Source of the DNA: Bacteroidota bacterium
GTDB taxonomy: Bacteria; Bacteroidota; Bacteroidia; Bacteroidales; UBA12481
Length of the DNA: 64,000 nt
Assembly (NCBI GenBank): GCA_018669475.1
Contig: JABHCC010000149.1
Location: 1-64,000, forward strand
Direction of reading: 5' to 3'
Both the position numbers and the translations under genes were made by a program. Below, one piece after another: positions 45,648 through 55,249 of the stretch. The notes beneath the pieces are model-generated. The model worked only from the letters and a program-made list of their open reading frames with translations. It made no database searches and was not told where the DNA came from. The number at the start of each line of letters is the position of its first letter. Position 1 is the stretch's first letter.

Positions 45648-46877
45648 ATGAAAAATCTGAAATTTTTACTGGTGCTGATGCTTTTACTCAGCACTTGTCA
45701 ACAAAATGCATCTGGACAAAAAAGCATCCGTGATTTTGATGTGAGGCCAGAGAACAGCCCTGACCTGAACAGAATTAATTTGCAAATGGCAATTGACTGG
45801 GCCTCATCCGGAGGGAAGGCACTTTTTGTGGAGCCATCTGAAATCCCATATCCCATCAATGGAGGGATCATTCTGAAGGAGAATGTCTCTTTGATTGGAG
45901 TGCATGGTCCCACACCACGCGGAACGGTTCACCAAACACTAAAACAACCAGTAGGCAGTGTATTCAAAATAACAGATGAGAAAAATGCATTCATAACCGT
46001 AGAAACCGGTACACAAATCAAAGGAATCCAGTTTTGGTACCCCAATCAAACTCTTAAGGAGCCCTCCAAGATTATCGAGTATCCGCCAACTGTCAAAGTT
46101 TCTACGACAAGCCGAACACAAGGAGTTTTCCTCTCTTGTTTGACCTTTTACGGGGAGTATCTGGCCTTTGATTTTAATGCCAGTAGAGATTATCCATGTG
46201 AATTAATGGTTTTTGAACATTGCTATGGCTATCCGCTGAGTGGTGAATTTATTAGGATGAATTACTGTTATGATGTTCCCCGAATCCTCCATTGTCATGT
46301 TAATCCAGCTATACAACGATTTATTGGCGGACAAATACATCGGGATGTGGTGGATGAAGTGATACGCAATAAAACCTATGCATATACCATCAATAATACT
46401 GACAACGCCCAACTTATAGATCTATTCACATTTGGGACATATGGTGGAATTCTTCTGGATGCTGAATCATATGGACAGTTAACTAACTTTAATTTTGATT
46501 GCGTGGCTGTTGGTATTTTAAAACGTGGGAGTAACACTAAAAATCGTAATTGGCAAATAGCTCAAGGATCAATCATTGCCAACACAGGAGAACAGGTGGA
46601 AAATATCCATCCAATAATTATTGAAGGCCAGGGTCACACTTCATTAAGTAATGTAGAAGCGTTTTCAGGTGGTAATGGTGCATTGTCAACTATTCCCATG
46701 TCATGTGATTACCTGCTGGTTAGAGGAGACAAGAAGCTCACCGTTTCTATCTGGGGAGCCAGGATGAGAAATTATATTTCTGATTCACCAATTACTGTCG
46801 AGAATGACAATGCTGTTATTCAGATTGTAGGATGTTTTGATAAAGATGAAAAGATCTATAATGAGATTATTAAATAG
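45648..46877 (+). CDS. Pectate-lyase-like right-handed beta-helix protein
   Basis: A 409-residue secreted protein or lipoprotein (LLLSTC near residue 17). It shows the start of a pectate-lyase superfamily beta-helix: DFDVRPENSPDLNRINLQMAI, then a strand pattern with regularly spaced small residues and Asn/Gly turns. No catalytic residues can be picked out by eye. Divergent from GH105, it could be a lyase making the substrate of that enzyme, or a sugar-binding helix. Function is inferred from fold and place. Confidence 0.68.
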   Translation: MKNLKFLLVLMLLLSTCQQNASGQKSIRDFDVRPENSPDLNRINLQMAIDWASSGGKALFVEPSEIPYPINGGIILKENVSLIGVHGPTPRGTVHQTLKQPVGSVFKITDEKNAFITVETGTQIKGIQFWYPNQTLKEPSKIIEYPPTVKVSTTSRTQGVFLSCLTFYGEYLAFDFNASRDYPCELMVFEHCYGYPLSGEFIRMNYCYDVPRILHCHVNPAIQRFIGGQIHRDVVDEVIRNKTYAYTINNTDNAQLIDLFTFGTYGGILLDAESYGQLTNFNFDCVAVGILKRGSNTKNRNWQIAQGSIIANTGEQVENIHPIIIEGQGHTSLSNVEAFSGGNGALSTIPMSCDYLLVRGDKKLTVSIWGARMRNYISDSPITVENDNAVIQIVGCFDKDEKIYNEIIK

Positions 46878-46885
46878 GTGACATC

Positions 46886-46975
46886 ATGAAAACGAGAAGA
46901 GAGTTTATCAAAAATACTGGAATTATATCTGCGGCAGCAGCAATCATCCCCTCCCTGGGTTTGGATATTCTGTAA
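46886..46975 (+). pseudogene. Orphan Tat signal peptide fragment
   Basis: An ATG at 46886, nine bases after the previous stop, opens a 29-codon frame reading a typical Tat signal: KTRREFIKNTGIISAAAAI, then IPSLGLDIL and TAA at 46973. No continuation of a mature protein is found downstream in any frame I followed. It looks like the leftover 5' end of a deleted Tat-exported gene, perhaps an oxidoreductase or isomerase like the gene at 39937. Confidence 0.7.
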
Positions 46976-47019
46976 GACCAAGTCATACACCCTGTATATT
47001 TACATAGGTGCAAAACCTT

Positions 47020-47061
47020 AATCTAACTTGCCAAATTAATACTAATTGGGCAAGTTAGATT
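47020..47061. repeat. Long inverted repeat in a gene-free gap
   Basis: AATCTAACTTGCC (47020-47032) and GGCAAGTTAGATT (47049-47061) form a perfect 13-bp stem with a 16-base loop. It lacks a T-tract. It sits in the 46976-47283 gap, where I see no gene, and may end transcription from the beta-helix gene or mark the deletion edge next to the Tat fragment. Confidence 0.65.
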
Positions 47062-47283
47062 CCATAATTTATAAAAACTTGGGATTTTTAAATGCAGTAC
47101 GACTGGAACTATTTTCTTGTTTGCAGTATTGACCATTCCAGCAATCTGGTTTATTTGGAAAGTCAGATCGAAATATCTGACTGTGCTGGTAGAATTCCGA
47201 GCGCTTATCAGTGGAGTTAAGCGATATAATTTGATACATTTGGAAATATTTTGATGTAACAAGTTGAAAATAAAACCTTCGGT

Positions 47284-47976
47284 ATGCGTTCAATTTTTCT
47301 GTTTCTATTTGCTTTAGTTCAATTCGTTTCGGTCGCTCAGGCCCAAATGGACCATGTTAATCTGTTTGATGGGAAAAGTCTTACAGGCTGGGAGTATTTC
47401 CTTGTTGAGCCTGATGTTAGTATGGAGGATGTTTGGAGTGTAGAAGATGGCCTCCTGATCTGCACGGGTGAGCCTATGGGCTATCTGGCTACCAATGAAG
47501 AGTTCACCAATTTCAAACTGGTGCTTGAATGGCGTTGGGCACCTGGAAAACCAGCAGGTAATTCGGGAGTACTTATGAGGATTACAGGTAATCCTCAGGC
47601 TTTACCTAAATGTACTGAGGCTCAGCTGAAACATGGTAGTGCCGGTGATATTTATGGATTCCATGGGTTCAATGTGACAGGAGATCCTGATCGGTTTATA
47701 TCCAACGAAAAAGAATTGACAGGAAAGCTTACCGGTGTATCGAAAATCAAAGACAATGAAAATGAACCCGGCGAATGGAACCAATATGAGATTTATCTCC
47801 TGAAAGGAAACCTGACACTGTATGTAAATGGAGAGAAGGTAAATGAGGCGGATGGATTGGATGTGCTTGCTGGTAAAATTGGCTTGCAATCAGAGGGAGG
47901 CGAAATACATTTTCGTACAGTCAGCTTAATCCCGTTGGATTCAAATAATACTCACCAACATACTCATGATCACTAG
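47284..47976 (+). CDS. DUF1080 (3-keto-disaccharide hydrolase family) secreted protein
   Basis: A 230-residue exported protein (signal ending VAQA) with a full DUF1080 domain: NLFDGKSLTGWEYF at the start, DVWSVEDGLLICTG, GNSGVLMRI, TEAQLKHGSAGDIYGFHG, EPGEWNQYEIYL and KIGLQSEGGEIHFRTV at the end. It ends in a His-rich tail (THQHTHDH). It belongs to the same family as the gene at 3698 but keeps more of the family signature. Predicted to bind or cut 3-keto-glycosides. A single gene with its own gap upstream. Confidence 0.9.
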   Translation: MRSIFLFLFALVQFVSVAQAQMDHVNLFDGKSLTGWEYFLVEPDVSMEDVWSVEDGLLICTGEPMGYLATNEEFTNFKLVLEWRWAPGKPAGNSGVLMRITGNPQALPKCTEAQLKHGSAGDIYGFHGFNVTGDPDRFISNEKELTGKLTGVSKIKDNENEPGEWNQYEIYLLKGNLTLYVNGEKVNEADGLDVLAGKIGLQSEGGEIHFRTVSLIPLDSNNTHQHTHDH

Positions 47977-48141
47977 GTTTTCAATGAATGGCCTCAGTTT
48001 CATGATCCAAATGGGAATTACTTGTCTATGAAATAGAACTATTGAGAAGTTTGCAATTGGTATATTTTGTTCGATTGTATTTTTAATTTTTATTCATAAC
48101 TTATTCCGGAGAATTTGCCATAGTCAATCAAGAACACCTTC

Positions 48142-51100
48142 ATGGATATAGATAATGGTCTTATCTCCTATATATCTCCCATAAAGCTTCCGGAATTATC
48201 TGTCAAAAGTTTTAATCAGCTTATTTTTGACACATTACAAAACCGTTCTACTCAATCGGAGATAATTATCGGCCATGTTGGCAATGATTTAATCAGGATT
48301 AACCTTCATCACTTGCAATCTATTGTCAGAACTGTCTATTGGAAGGTGCATGAACTTGGATTATCACCCGGAGATACAGTACTGCTTTGCCGCCTGGAAG
48401 GGGGAAGTGAGCTAAATATTGCATTATTGCTTATTGCTTTAAGTGCATATGGTTTACGGGTGTTTCTACCTATGTATATGGAACCAGATCGCTTGGCATA
48501 TTGGATAAATCTGGCAGGAGTTAAATGTGTATTGTTGCCTGAAAATGAATTTGCTAAGAATGACAGCCATCACAAGGAAAAAGAGCAAATTAAATTGATC
48601 AAGAATATTGCCTCTGATTTAAGAATTCAGGTTGTCGATGTACAGGATGGGCAAAATACAGTAGGAATTCTACCTGATTCCCTTGGAGGTGAGGAGGAAA
48701 AAGATGGTTTTCCTCCTGCGATCGGTAGTTTTGATAGCCTTCAAACTGAGGCATTAATTGTTACCACTTCTGGAACTTCGGAGGATTCCAAACTTGTAGT
48801 TTATACCCAGGGAGCGATTCTTAATTCTTGTTTGTCATGGGAAACTGCAGGATTTTTCAGCCCTGAAATAATGGGAGGAAGGAGTTTTACTCCCCTGATT
48901 TCACATACAATGGGTGTGCGTGGATTATTTAATGCATTGTGGTCAGGTCACGCTGTATGCCTTATTAACTCCAGTTATTACACGGAGAAACCAGAAATAG
49001 CCCGGTATTTCTTGATGGAAATGAAACCTGAGAATATAACTGGTGGACCTGCTTTGTACCAGATGTTACTTGAGATGATCCGATTGTTCCCTGAACTGAG
49101 AGATGGTTTACGACAGCATCTTCAAACCCTGGTTTCAAGTGGAACAAATTTCAATCCAACAACTTTGAAGGTTATTGAGGATGCTTTTGAGAAACCTCTG
49201 CACAATGCTTTTGGTACGACCGAAACACACCAGGTCACTAATACATTGTTGTCTAAAGAGAATAATAGTTATTCGGATTCTGTTTTGGGAGGCCTGTTGC
49301 CGGGAGTTGAAATTGAGCTTAAGCCAACAGAGGATAATCATGATTTATATTCCTTACAGGTATATACTCCATTCATGCATAAGCGTGTGCTGGGCAAGAC
49401 TCAAGAAAATCAACCATCAACTGACAAATTCTTTGCAACAAAGGACCTGATAAAGATTGGGGCAGAAGGACAATTGATTTTTGTTGGACGTGAGGATTAT
49501 GATTTCCTGAAAGATGGATTTGGCGTGAAGATTCCCTTAGCATCTATCAGGGGATATTATGAAACTCTGATTGAAAGATACAATTATGTCCATTTTGTTC
49601 CGGTTAATGCCTACCCTGGATTAGCAGTGTTGATATTTGATCCGGACAGCCAAGAGCTGGTGAGGAGAAAAGATTCAGTTAAACGATTGATAAAGGATAT
49701 CAATTCAAATCTCAGAAAGCAACTAACTCCTTTCGAGTACAAGCACAGGCATATTGCAGCTTATCTTATTATAAGTGAAACTGCACCGTTGACCAGCAAG
49801 GGCAATGTTTCGATCAGGATTCTGAAAAAGAACTATTCCCGTGAATTGAAAATGCTTGAAAACTTATTTAATCGACAAACTGAAATTAGCCTGATAGAAG
49901 ATGACGAGCCTGATGTTGATCCTTTCTCCGAATTCTCCAATCCCTATTTGGGCTTTATGATCAGGGCGCTAAAAACAAATTGGAGTTTTCATAGGGGCAG
50001 AGGTGATGAGTTGTATAGTCACCGTGATGGGAAGGAGCTTGCGGTAATAGATTTTGTAGGAGGATATGGTACTGGCCTGCTCGGTCATAATCATCCTGCT
50101 ATCAGGAAGTCGATTAGTGATTTCTTAGATAAGGAAGCTGTTCCTTTATCAGATCAGTTCAGTAGTCACGATATAATCGGACGGTTAGCCCGCGATCTTG
50201 AAAATGAGGTTTCATCAATCCATAAGACTCGTTTTGTAACATTATTTGGTTCAACAGGTTCAGAGGTGGTAGAAATGGCATTGCACCATGCATATTTGGA
50301 ATGGACAAAAAAATTCAAAAAGATAAGGGACGATCAGTTCAGGCAATTTGCTGATGTTGCGGGTAATCTTGTTCAAGATATTTGGGATAAAAACCAGCAA
50401 AATTTTAAGAGACAAAGAGTAAGTGTGGTTTCACATGTAAAAGGATATCACGGACTTACTTCTGGAGCACGTGCAATTCTTGGTGAAGGGGAGAGGAAAA
50501 AACCATTCACAGGCTTGTTTGCTATTAATTCGATCCAGATAGATGATCAGATGTTGGATTGGAAAGCTATTCTCGAAAAAAAAGTTTCTGAGGCTACTTT
50601 TGAAATCAAGATATTGAAACTATCGAAGCAAGAGGTAAGGGTTGAGAAGGTTCCTGTTTCTTTAATTTTAGCAAGTATTTTTGAGCCAATTCTTGGTGAA
50701 GGAGGAGTACGTGAATTAGCCCCTGGAGTGTTGGAATACTTTGCTGAACAATCATATCCCCTGATAATTGATGAAATACAAACAGGCCTGGGACGTACCG
50801 GGGAATTCCTTGCTTCGCAAAATGTAAAAGGAGACTATTATCTCTTGTCTAAATCGCTCGGAGGTAATTATCATAAACTTGCTGCTCTTCTGATTCGCAA
50901 AAGTCGATTCATTACCAAATTTCAAAAGCACTTTCTGAGCACTTTTTCAATGGGGGCTCTGGCAGCCCAATCAGCTTTGACATCCCTTAGTATAGTCAGG
51001 CAGGATCAGTTAGCGAAATTGGCCCGGGGAAAAGGGAGTTATCTTATGGATGGGCTTTCCCAACTTATGTTGAAGTTCCCTTCACTTATTAAGCGGGTAG

Positions 51101-52545
51101 GCGGAAGAGGCCTGATGTGTGGATTGCAAATGTGTGACATGTTAGATCTCGAATCACTTCTGATCAGAACATTATACAAGCATAAGTTATTGGCTTACTT
51201 TTGCTCAGCGTATCTGCTTAATGTTCACCAGATTCGAGTTCTGCCAACATTGTCAGCAAGCGATACCCTTCGTTTTGAACCTAGTGCCTATATCAGTCAT
51301 TTACATATAGATAAGCTTCTGAAAGCATTGGACTCATTTTTCTATTTAGTAGAAACTAAAAATACCTACGAATTGTTCAAATTCCTGATGGATGGAGATC
51401 CTTTTACTGATAATCGGGGATTTAGGCCTGAGCAGGGTTTAATAGATGTAAAATATGAAAAACCTGTTAAAGGGGCTCGAAGAATAGCCAGTATTGTGCA
51501 TTTTGCCTACCCAACTGAAGAGCTTCGGATCATGGATCCCTGCCTGGCTCAAGGTTCTGATACAGGATTGAGAATTTTATTCAGTCGTTTTCAGGCAGTT
51601 CTTGCAGGTAAGACGATATTGTTATCTGCCAAAAACCTTCACAAAGGCACAATCCATTTATCCATATACTTATTGACTGCCGACTCAGGAGAACTAGAAC
51701 GCTTACAAAAGGAGGGACGTAGAAACAAGACTACCAGAAGAATCCAAAAGGCTGTGAATCTGGCCGCAAAGAATGGAGCTGAGGTGATTAGCCTTGGGGG
51801 ATTTACTTCGATTCTCACTCGAAATGGTACTCAAATTGTTCCTCCTCCTTCATCAAGGATTACTACAGGTAACAGTTTAACTGCTGGTATGGGGATTCGA
51901 AGAATGTTCAATGAGATTGAGAAGAAAGCTCATTTAAAAGAGGATGTGAATATTGCACTTGTAGGATCAACCGGTAATATTGGCTCACTGATAGGGAGAG
52001 AATTAATAATAAAAGAAGGGTACTCCAGGTTAGTGCTAATTTCCCGGCGAAAGGTGAGTTCAGATATGATAGTCAAGCGTTATCGATTGCCAGAGGATGT
52101 ACAATTTGACCAGAACAAAATCCTTGTGTCAACAAATCTGTCAAATATTCAATCATGTAATTTTATTGTGGCAGTTAGTAATTCTTCTGATCCTATCATC
52201 TTTCCAAGCCACATTCGGTCGGATACTCAAGTAAATATCTTCGATGTGTCAATACCCTCTGCTGTTTCAATGGATGTTCATCAAATGGAGAATGTCAATG
52301 TTATCCCATTTACTGCCTATGCGGCTCTACCCCATGATCCGAATTATGTTATCAGCACCTGCCTGCCTCGGGGAACAATGTTTTGTTGTATGGCGGAAGG
52401 TATCCTGTGTGCTCTGGAAGATGTCAATTACAAGTTGACAGGGAGAATTGATCCTGAGGCTGTAGATCACCTTGTCAGATTAGCTGAGAAACAAGGCCTG
52501 ACTGCAGGGTCGGATTTAGCAAAATCTTTTAAAAAAAGAATGTGA
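48142..52545 (+). CDS. Adenylating domain - class III aminotransferase - acyl-ACP-reductase fusion
   Basis: A 1467-residue, three-part enzyme, first gene of a 14-kb operon. Residues 1-570 form an acyl-adenylating domain: TTSGTSEDSK (about 207-216), FGTTETH (357-363), GREDYDFLKDGFG (449-461) and a tail LTSKGNVSIRIL (about 552-563). Residues 600-1080 form a class III PLP aminotransferase: GLLGHNHP, GSTGSE, DEIQTGLGRTG with Asp877, and SKSLGG with the presumed PLP Lys904. Residues 1150-1467 match cyanobacterial long-chain acyl-ACP reductase: LGGFTSI, TTGNSLTAG, a GSTGNIGS nucleotide-binding loop and FCCMAEG, with Cys1416 aligned to the acyl-enzyme Cys. The order suggests activation of an acid, reduction of acyl thioester to aldehyde and transamination to amine. 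Reaction order and substrate are inference. Confidence 0.87.
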   Translation: MDIDNGLISYISPIKLPELSVKSFNQLIFDTLQNRSTQSEIIIGHVGNDLIRINLHHLQSIVRTVYWKVHELGLSPGDTVLLCRLEGGSELNIALLLIALSAYGLRVFLPMYMEPDRLAYWINLAGVKCVLLPENEFAKNDSHHKEKEQIKLIKNIASDLRIQVVDVQDGQNTVGILPDSLGGEEEKDGFPPAIGSFDSLQTEALIVTTSGTSEDSKLVVYTQGAILNSCLSWETAGFFSPEIMGGRSFTPLISHTMGVRGLFNALWSGHAVCLINSSYYTEKPEIARYFLMEMKPENITGGPALYQMLLEMIRLFPELRDGLRQHLQTLVSSGTNFNPTTLKVIEDAFEKPLHNAFGTTETHQVTNTLLSKENNSYSDSVLGGLLPGVEIELKPTEDNHDLYSLQVYTPFMHKRVLGKTQENQPSTDKFFATKDLIKIGAEGQLIFVGREDYDFLKDGFGVKIPLASIRGYYETLIERYNYVHFVPVNAYPGLAVLIFDPDSQELVRRKDSVKRLIKDINSNLRKQLTPFEYKHRHIAAYLIISETAPLTSKGNVSIRILKKNYSRELKMLENLFNRQTEISLIEDDEPDVDPFSEFSNPYLGFMIRALKTNWSFHRGRGDELYSHRDGKELAVIDFVGGYGTGLLGHNHPAIRKSISDFLDKEAVPLSDQFSSHDIIGRLARDLENEVSSIHKTRFVTLFGSTGSEVVEMALHHAYLEWTKKFKKIRDDQFRQFADVAGNLVQDIWDKNQQNFKRQRVSVVSHVKGYHGLTSGARAILGEGERKKPFTGLFAINSIQIDDQMLDWKAILEKKVSEATFEIKILKLSKQEVRVEKVPVSLILASIFEPILGEGGVRELAPGVLEYFAEQSYPLIIDEIQTGLGRTGEFLASQNVKGDYYLLSKSLGGNYHKLAALLIRKSRFITKFQKHFLSTFSMGALAAQSALTSLSIVRQDQLAKLARGKGSYLMDGLSQLMLKFPSLIKRVGGRGLMCGLQMCDMLDLESLLIRTLYKHKLLAYFCSAYLLNVHQIRVLPTLSASDTLRFEPSAYISHLHIDKLLKALDSFFYLVETKNTYELFKFLMDGDPFTDNRGFRPEQGLIDVKYEKPVKGARRIASIVHFAYPTEELRIMDPCLAQGSDTGLRILFSRFQAVLAGKTILLSAKNLHKGTIHLSIYLLTADSGELERLQKEGRRNKTTRRIQKAVNLAAKNGAEVISLGGFTSILTRNGTQIVPPPSSRITTGNSLTAGMGIRRMFNEIEKKAHLKEDVNIALVGSTGNIGSLIGRELIIKEGYSRLVLISRRKVSSDMIVKRYRLPEDVQFDQNKILVSTNLSNIQSCNFIVAVSNSSDPIIFPSHIRSDTQVNIFDVSIPSAVSMDVHQMENVNVIPFTAYAALPHDPNYVISTCLPRGTMFCCMAEGILCALEDVNYKLTGRIDPEAVDHLVRLAEKQGLTAGSDLAKSFKKRM

Positions 52546-53627
52546 TGGAGGTGCTTTTCAATTTCGGTCTGTCTCAAGACGATTCCCGAACGGAAAAACA
52601 GTTTCTGAAATTATCAGAGGATGACCATGTTTTGTGTCTGGCGAGCGGAGGTGAGGTTCCATTGGATTTGATCTCAGGAATAAAAGACATTCATATTGAT
52701 GCGGTTGATACAGATCAGAATCAGCTGTTTTTAGCACAATTGAAACACAAAGCTGCAATTCATCTTGATCCAAATGAAGCAGCTTTGCTGCTTGGATATT
52801 CTAAGGGGAGCGAAGCTATAAGGCGAACATTATTAAGCCATTTGAAATTCCATTTATCCGAAGCTGAAAAAGACTTCTGGAAGCATAATATTGATCTGTT
52901 TAATTTGGGGCCCATTCATGCAGGTCGTTTTGAAACATACATTCGGAAATACAATAAAATCGTCTCTTCTCTCCTTGGAAAGAAACATCTTATTGCCCTA
53001 ATGGGCATGAATGATCGTGCAGAACAGGAGGACTATTTTGATCATTATTTCAGAGTCAGACTTCTTAAATTTATTTTCAGGATAGCCTTTCACCCCCGAA
53101 TATATAAAAGCCGTGGAGTTGTGGAAGAAGGACTACAGCATAGCAAGACAAGCAATATGGCAGAATTTTTTTACAGCCGTTTCAGAAATTTTTGCGTAGC
53201 CAACCCAGCGGCGAAAAACGGCTATTACCAGTTTACTTTTTTCAACGAGATGATACTACCAGAAGCATTTCCTGATTTCCTTCAGGTAAAGAATCTTAAT
53301 ATCCTCAGGGCTCAGACTCAAAACCTGAATTTCTTTAAAACTGATATCATGGATCACCTGAAACAGGTCGAGGATAATTATTATTCTAAAATTGCTTTAT
53401 CAAACCTCAGCGACTGGATGAGCTGTGATGAGATTACAAGCTTGCTAGATATAATCCTAAAGAAAGTAAAACCCGGTGCCCGTATCCTGGCCAGGTATAT
53501 CCATGCTCCAATTATCTTGTCAGGTGATCATGCCGATCGATTTGAAATTGATTATGAGCAAGCAAGGGATCTTATGAATAAAGAGCGATATCCCTTTTAC
53601 TCACTGATTCCCATGGTAGTTACATGA
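52545..53627 (+). CDS. BtaA/DUF3419-type SAM-dependent 3-amino-3-carboxypropyltransferase
   Basis: A 360-residue protein of the DUF3419 family. BtaA, the known member, moves the aminocarboxypropyl group of SAM to diacylglycerol in betaine-lipid synthesis. Visible features: LCLASGGEVPLDLI, then AVDTDQNQLFLAQLKHKAA (cofactor loop and acidic residue), GPIHAGRFETYI, and a Rossmann-type C-terminal half with SNLSDWM. The ATG at 52545 overlaps the preceding stop by one base (TGATG), so translation is coupled. BtaB, which would methylate the product, is absent here. In this cluster the acceptor may be an amine or alcohol made by the other enzymes. Confidence 0.82.
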   Translation: MEVLFNFGLSQDDSRTEKQFLKLSEDDHVLCLASGGEVPLDLISGIKDIHIDAVDTDQNQLFLAQLKHKAAIHLDPNEAALLLGYSKGSEAIRRTLLSHLKFHLSEAEKDFWKHNIDLFNLGPIHAGRFETYIRKYNKIVSSLLGKKHLIALMGMNDRAEQEDYFDHYFRVRLLKFIFRIAFHPRIYKSRGVVEEGLQHSKTSNMAEFFYSRFRNFCVANPAAKNGYYQFTFFNEMILPEAFPDFLQVKNLNILRAQTQNLNFFKTDIMDHLKQVEDNYYSKIALSNLSDWMSCDEITSLLDIILKKVKPGARILARYIHAPIILSGDHADRFEIDYEQARDLMNKERYPFYSLIPMVVT

Positions 53628-53690
53628 GATTTTGATTTAAGCATGTATTCAGGTATATTTGTTTAAGTGCCATTCACTTAAACCATTACT

Positions 53691-54173
53691 ATGCGATTCT
53701 ATCTGGTTGATCGAATAACCCAAATAGAGCACGGAGCTTCTATTGAAGGCATTAAAGCCTGGACTTTATCGGAAAACTATTTTGAGCAACACTTTCCGGG
53801 ATATCCTGTTGTTCCCGGAACCTTACTAATTGAGTCGATGGCACAGATTCTGGGATATCTGGGCGAAATCAGTTACGAAAAGGAATTTTGTGATACAAAA
53901 GGTGTATATGTGTTATTGACCATTATTCATCGGGCTAAATTCAGAGACTATGTGATTCCCGGGGATCAGTGTATTTTGAAAGGAAGGCTTAAGTCTCTGG
54001 ATAAAAATCGTTGTTCGGGATCAGCTGAAGTCTATGTCAATAAAAAGCGTATGGCAGAAGCAGAGCTCTCATTTATAATTATTCAGCAGCATATGCTGCC
54101 ACCAAATAAGTACATTTCCAAGCGAGATGAGTACAACCATATTCTTACACAAGAAAGACAAAGGGGGACATGA
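53691..54173 (+). CDS. FabZ-like hotdog-fold dehydratase
   Basis: A 160-residue 3-hydroxyacyl-ACP dehydratase. The active-site segment is QHFPGYPVVPGTLLIESMAQ-like: His34 in HFPG and Glu48 in ESMAQ. It supplies the dehydration step of chain building on the cluster's ACP. Its stop overlaps the next gene by four bases (ATGA). Confidence 0.9.
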   Translation: MRFYLVDRITQIEHGASIEGIKAWTLSENYFEQHFPGYPVVPGTLLIESMAQILGYLGEISYEKEFCDTKGVYVLLTIIHRAKFRDYVIPGDQCILKGRLKSLDKNRCSGSAEVYVNKKRMAEAELSFIIIQQHMLPPNKYISKRDEYNHILTQERQRGT

Positions 54174-55249
54174 GCGAACGGATATTCATGACCGATTATG
54201 TATATGCCTTGCCCGGACTTCCGGGACAGTATGAAATAGCTAAAGCCATGGATGGGCATGAGGCAGTTTTCGATAATAATTCAGAATCACCTTTTTTTGG
54301 GAAATTAGACTTTCCAGAAGAACTTTTAGCCCTGATAAGAAAGCAGGATTTGAAGAGTATGCGTGAAGATGCCCTTGCTGCAGGTATATGTAGTTGGTTG
54401 TTGATGAATCGTTTGGATATTGATAAGGATGAATTGATCTCTCTACCTCTCTTTGTGGCCACCGGGGTAGTAATCGAGAAATTATTTGCAAGAAAACCAA
54501 AAGTGCTAAAGTATTTCAATCAGGCTTTAATGATGGAATCGACGGTGGATAAAAACAATCGATTGTCAAGGATTCTGCCACCTTTATTGGCTCTGGAAAC
54601 TCTGACAAATGCTGCTGAGACTTATGCCGCCCAGTATGGGGGGATGGCAGGTGAAAATACAACATTTGGAGGATGTTCATTAGGTGGATTCTATTCTTTG
54701 AAAGAAGGGTTTGACCAAATTATTTCCGGAAACATTGGAAGAGCTGTTGTTGGAGCGGTAAACCTTAGTGGTATTAATTCCTACAGAACATTCAGCCCTT
54801 TTTTCCAGTCTGTTGATCACTGGCACGAGAGCCCGTGTGCAGTTTTTATGATTCTTGAATCTGAGAGCAATTTGAAAGCAAGGGCGGGATTAAATGCATT
54901 TGAACTAACTAAACTCGAGGCTATTCCGACAATTCCTTCATTATTTGAACCGCAGGAGAAAACCTTTAGGGATTCCATTTTAAACTCAAGTTCATCTTCT
55001 TCATTGGTTTTTAGCGGAGCTTTCACTGATAAAGCATATGAATTGGATTACCGGGCATGCACAGCTACAAGTTCGAATTCGTTCAGCTGGTATCCATCCT
55101 ATGGTAATCTTGGATCTGCTTCTGTATTGATGAATTTATTGGGGGCTACTCATTTCATAGATACAAAAAAAGCAGAGACTGTTGAATGTCTTGATCGGGA
55201 TCCATATGGAAGGATTTCCAAAGTCAGGCTTAAGAAATATCAATTATGA
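54170..55249 (+). CDS. Degenerate ketosynthase (chain-length-factor-like)
   Basis: A 359-residue thiolase-fold protein related to beta-ketoacyl synthases but not catalytically typical. A Cys lies in TFGGCSLGG (Cys169). The C-terminal GHxxGAAG motif reads YGNLGSAS, with Asn313 in place of the catalytic His, and no HGT motif is visible. It sits directly before an intact ketosynthase, in the arrangement of KS/CLF pairs of type II polyketide and aryl-polyene systems, but with the order reversed. Likely a heterodimer partner that shapes the chain-length pocket. Overlaps both neighbours by four bases. Confidence 0.8.
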   Translation: MSERIFMTDYVYALPGLPGQYEIAKAMDGHEAVFDNNSESPFFGKLDFPEELLALIRKQDLKSMREDALAAGICSWLLMNRLDIDKDELISLPLFVATGVVIEKLFARKPKVLKYFNQALMMESTVDKNNRLSRILPPLLALETLTNAAETYAAQYGGMAGENTTFGGCSLGGFYSLKEGFDQIISGNIGRAVVGAVNLSGINSYRTFSPFFQSVDHWHESPCAVFMILESESNLKARAGLNAFELTKLEAIPTIPSLFEPQEKTFRDSILNSSSSSSLVFSGAFTDKAYELDYRACTATSSNSFSWYPSYGNLGSASVLMNLLGATHFIDTKKAETVECLDRDPYGRISKVRLKKYQL

